Source: Gemmatimonadaceae bacterium
GTDB lineage: Bacteria; Gemmatimonadota; Gemmatimonadetes; Gemmatimonadales; Gemmatimonadaceae
Length of the DNA: 46,565 nt
Assembly (NCBI GenBank): GCA_020853635.1
Contig: JADYYN010000274.1
Span: 1-46,565, forward strand
Direction: 5' to 3'
Shown piece after piece: positions 44,069-46,565 of this stretch. How positions within the stretch are numbered: position 1 is the first letter of the stretch; every line of letters starts with the position of its first letter. The position numbers were made by a program, and so were the translations under genes. The notes under the pieces are model-generated. The model ran no database searches. It saw only the letters and a list, made by a program, of their open reading frames with translations, and was not told the origin of the DNA.

Positions 44069-45181
44069 TCAGCGCTTGATCAACCGCACCCCACCGGAAC
44101 TGGTCGAGACGCGCAGAACCCCACCACCTTCCCCGATCTTCCCGCGCATCTCGTTGCGCCGGAACTCGCGCATCGCCACCGCGAAGTCCGTCGAGATCCC
44201 CCCCGACCCGGTATCGATATCGAGCTCGGCATTCGCGTCACCGGGCAGGGCGACCGTCACGCTTCCGGAGCTGGTATCGATCTCGCTGCGACGCGGCACT
44301 TTCACGAGGTCCACGCGCACGCTGCCCGAGCTGGTATCGATCAACAGGTCATCGGACGACAGGCCATCGACGGTCACCGATCCGGAACTCACATCCACCG
44401 AGAACCGTTCGGCCCGAACGTCGCGGGCGGTGATGGAGCCCGACGAGGCATCGATCACGACGCGCGAGCCGCGGAATCCGATGAGCGTCGTGGAGCCTGA
44501 GCTCGTGTCGATCTCGAGATCGCCCTCGGCGTTCTCCACGCGGGTCGAGCCGGAGGCGGCGTCGATCATCAGACGGCCCTTCGTGCCCACGGTGCGCACG
44601 GAAGCCGTGTGCACATCGAGGACCAGGTCGGCATCGACATCGCGGGCGTCGATCGCGCCCACGGCGAGATTCACCTCGACGCGCTTGCCGCGCGGGACCT
44701 TCACCACCAGGTCGGCGTGGGCTTCGAGTCCACTGCCGGACGTGCGCACCTGCGTGCGGCGACCGCCGCCGTTCCATTGGCCGTTGAATGTGCCGTCGGA
44801 GCGCACGTTGAGCGTGGTGCTGCCGCGTCCCCAGCGCGACTCGTTGTCGCCGCGACCGCGGTAGACGACCTCGTCATCGGGGTAGCGCACGATCAGCTGC
44901 CCGCCGGAGGCGGTCACCACGAGCTTGCGGCCGTCGGTGCCACCGCGGGTGACCTCAACGACGACATCGCTGCCGGTGCCCGGTTCGATACGCACCTCAC
45001 CCGCGAGGTTCCAGATGATGGCCGACGTGCCGCCGAGGACGTGACGCTCCTGCGCGCTGAGCGATCTCGCGCCGAGCAGCACCAGGGCGCTGGCGAGGAC
45101 CGCGAGCGCCACAGCCGTGCGGGAGAGGGGGCGGGTCGCCTCGAGCACGGCGACGCGGGACGGGGAACGGTGACTCGGCAT
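44069..45181 (-). CDS. DUF4097-type beta-strand repeat protein (exported)
   Basis: A 370-residue exported protein. After a hydrophobic signal segment (about 20-40, ending LSAQE) it is a run of short beta repeats. From about residue 185 the turn [IV]D-x-SSGS recurs: IDAASGSTRV, IDTSSGSTTL, IDASSGSITA, VDVSSGSVTV, IDTSSGSVRV, IDTSSGSVTV, IDTGSGGIST, VSTSSGGVRL. This is the right-handed helix pattern of DUF4097/putative adhesin proteins. The repeats are also similar in DNA (GAGCTGGTATCGAT recurs in reverse), so they arose by recent duplication. Function is unknown. The ATG 45181 start lacks a strong Shine-Dalgarno. Confidence 0.8.
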   Translation of the reverse strand: MPSHRSPSRVAVLEATRPLSRTAVALAVLASALVLLGARSLSAQERHVLGGTSAIIWNLAGEVRIEPGTGSDVVVEVTRGGTDGRKLVVTASGGQLIVRYPDDEVVYRGRGDNESRWGRGSTTLNVRSDGTFNGQWNGGGRRTQVRTSGSGLEAHADLVVKVPRGKRVEVNLAVGAIDARDVDADLVLDVHTASVRTVGTKGRLMIDAASGSTRVENAEGDLEIDTSSGSTTLIGFRGSRVVIDASSGSITARDVRAERFSVDVSSGSVTVDGLSSDDLLIDTSSGSVRVDLVKVPRRSEIDTSSGSVTVALPGDANAELDIDTGSGGISTDFAVAMREFRRNEMRGKIGEGGGVLRVSTSSGGVRLIKR

Positions 45182-45327
45182 GCGGAGCTCGTTGGAGGAG
45201 TTGTCAGGACGTACGGAACGGGGTGAGGCGGTGTTTCTGCCGGGCTGCCGTCCGGGGGTCTCACAGGTTCGACCGTCCGACCATCGAGAGGGTTTGAGCA
45301 CGCGAACCAACCGCCCCTCGGACCCGT

Positions 45328-45333
45328 TACTTT
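45328..45333 (+). promoter_or_regulatory. -10-like hexamer TACTTT before the glycosyltransferase
   Basis: TACTTT ends 9 nt before the GTG at 45343 in a GC-rich spacer; no Shine-Dalgarno is present. The distance is longer than in the other leaderless candidates. Confidence 0.4.
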
Positions 45334-45342
45334 CGAACCACC

Positions 45343-46497
45343 GTGTTCCTCGCCCTCACCGTCCTCCAGTCCGCACTGTTCCTCATCCTCGTGTCGAGGT
45401 TGATGGGGGGGCGCACACGCCGGCCGCCCGAGGCCCCGATCGTCGTGGCCGCGGTCGAGCCGAGTGCGTCGCAGGCTACGGCGCCGGCTGAGTCGCTTAC
45501 GATGGTCGTCGCGACGCTCAACGAGGCGCATCGCATCGGGCCCTGTCTTGAGGGACTGCGCGCGCAGGCTGCGCCGGTGACGGAGATCCTCATCGTCGAC
45601 TCGGGCTCCACCGACGGCACGCGCGCGTTGGTCGAAGCGGCCGCGCAGCTCGACCCGCGCATCAGGCTGGTCACCGACCCGCCGCTTCCGCAGGGCTGGA
45701 TCGGCAAGGCCTGGGCGCTGCAACACGGTACCACGATCGCCACGAACCCGTGGGTGCTCGGCATGGACGCGGACACGCAGGCGGCGCCGGGCTGTGCGGC
45801 GGCCGTGCTCGCCGCCGCAAAGCGCGAAGGGTTCGACGTGGTCTCGTTCGCGCCGCGGTTCGACGGCCAGACGCACGCGGAACGCTTCGTGCAGCCGGCG
45901 TTGCTTGTGTCGTTGATCTACCGCTCCGGTGCCCCGGGTGATCCGCGGGTGCGCCCCGACCGCGTGATCGCCAACGGCCAGTGTTTCCTCGCGCGGCGCA
46001 GCGTGATCCTCGAGCACGGCGGCTACGAACCCGTGCGGCAATCGTTCGCCGAGGATGTGAGTCTGGTGCGTCATCTCGCCGCGCGTGGCGTGCCGGTGGG
46101 GTTCCTCGATGGCTCTCGACTCTACCGCGTGCGCAGCTACAGCGGCGTGCGACAGATGTGGCGCGAGTGGGGCCGTTCGATCGACCTCAAGGACGCCGCC
46201 ACCAGCGCGCGTCAGCTGTTCGACACCGCATTCGTGGTGCTCGCGCAGGGCGCCCAGCTGCCGATCATCGTCGCGCTGGCCCTCACATGGCCCGCGGCGC
46301 AGCAGCACCCGCTGCTCCTCGCGGCGACCGCGGGTCTCTTGCTGCTGCGCAGCATCCTGCACGTCGCCATCCGCGGCAGCTACGAAAAAAGAGGCCCAGC
46401 CTGGTGGCTGAGCCCCTTGAGCGATCCGTTGGCCGCCGTGCGCATGGTGCTGTCGAGCGCACGGCGGCCGAAGTCCTGGCGTACGAGAGAATACTGA
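45343..46497 (+). CDS. Family 2 glycosyltransferase, membrane-anchored
   Basis: A 384-residue GT-A enzyme. An N-terminal helix (1-20) anchors it, then TMVVATLNEAHRIGPCLEGL, IVDSGSTDGT and the sugar-nucleotide/metal DAD at 142-144 (LGMDADTQAAPG). Acceptor-side motifs are ANGQCFLARR and FAEDVSLVRHL; two C-terminal membrane segments follow (about 300-350). The GWIGKAWALQHG block resembles CrtQ, HpnB and CruC types that modify carotenoids or hopanoids, but the acceptor is only a guess. The GTG start has no Shine-Dalgarno. Confidence 0.85.
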   Translation: MFLALTVLQSALFLILVSRLMGGRTRRPPEAPIVVAAVEPSASQATAPAESLTMVVATLNEAHRIGPCLEGLRAQAAPVTEILIVDSGSTDGTRALVEAAAQLDPRIRLVTDPPLPQGWIGKAWALQHGTTIATNPWVLGMDADTQAAPGCAAAVLAAAKREGFDVVSFAPRFDGQTHAERFVQPALLVSLIYRSGAPGDPRVRPDRVIANGQCFLARRSVILEHGGYEPVRQSFAEDVSLVRHLAARGVPVGFLDGSRLYRVRSYSGVRQMWREWGRSIDLKDAATSARQLFDTAFVVLAQGAQLPIIVALALTWPAAQQHPLLLAATAGLLLLRSILHVAIRGSYEKRGPAWWLSPLSDPLAAVRMVLSSARRPKSWRTREY

Positions 46498-46565
46498 TGA
46501 GAGATGTGAGAGAGGAGAGGTGAGATGTGAGATGTGATGAAGCCCCCCCGCATCGCCCCTACTCA
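46498..46565. repeat. GA-rich repeat at the window end
   Basis: GAGATGTGAGAGAGGAGAGG and following purine-rich sequence directly after the glycosyltransferase stop, then CCCCGCATCGCC (46546-46557) as at 40021. The copy is cut by the window edge. Confidence 0.65.

Noticed and set aside
44069..45181. CRISPR-like or satellite array
   Set aside because: The repeats are in frame, degenerate and encode a beta-helix turn; no spacers of constant size occur.

Overview
The window is about 46.6 kb of GC-rich bacterial chromosome, densely packed with protein genes. I found no rRNA, tRNA, CRISPR array, phage or insertion sequence. The mix of genes points to Gemmatimonadota (inference, about 0.6 confident; no marker gene proves it). 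That mix includes a TonB receptor with a carboxypeptidase-like N-terminal domain, DUF305 beside an LVIVD-repeat protein, a penicillin-acylase-family enzyme, many outer-membrane lipoproteins, a Gcr-type membrane protein and LytS/LytTR signalling.

Layout. 1-7 kb: a TPM-domain membrane protein (cut by the window edge), an AlkD-like DNA glycosylase, a secreted amidohydrolase, argG, a small membrane protein, an HhH-GPD DNA glycosylase, a beta-barrel protein and a DUF1801 protein. 7.1-12 kb: a minus-strand operon running TonB receptor, TPR protein, LytS-like histidine kinase, LytTR response regulator, with stop/start overlaps. 12.2-16.1 kb: a DUF305 and LVIVD lipoprotein pair, then an orphan DUF6812/MshEN protein. 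16.2-21.8 kb: the most unusual region, six tandem lipoprotein genes alternating between two subfamilies (B-A-B-A-B-A in transcription order). All six share one cysteine framework and are separated by strong hairpins or 4-nt overlaps. 21.9-28.9 kb: DinB protein, GMC oxidoreductase with its subunit-3 partner, glutamate/sodium symporter, lipoprotein esterase and BaiN-type flavoprotein. 28.9-34.2 kb: a minus-strand operon running AIM24, penicillin acylase, membrane protein, DgkA, beta-propeller lipoprotein. 34.5-37.8 kb: an LpoB-like cell-wall lipoprotein cluster containing a (CT)18(CG)14 microsatellite. 37.9-46.5 kb: Gcr-family membrane protein, a hotdog plus nitronate monooxygenase pair, an S9 oligopeptidase, a DUF4097-type repeat protein and a family 2 glycosyltransferase.

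Two features run through the whole window. First, a family of purine-rich (GAGATGGGAGAGGTGAG-like) repeats, often paired as inverted repeats, sits directly behind stop codons of many genes. Second, several genes lacking a Shine-Dalgarno sequence carry an AT-rich -10-like hexamer 5-9 nt before the start codon, which suggests leaderless mRNAs.

The best candidate for an undescribed system is the six-gene lipoprotein array at 16.2-21.8 kb. The repeat family and the microsatellite upstream of the COG3014-like gene come next.
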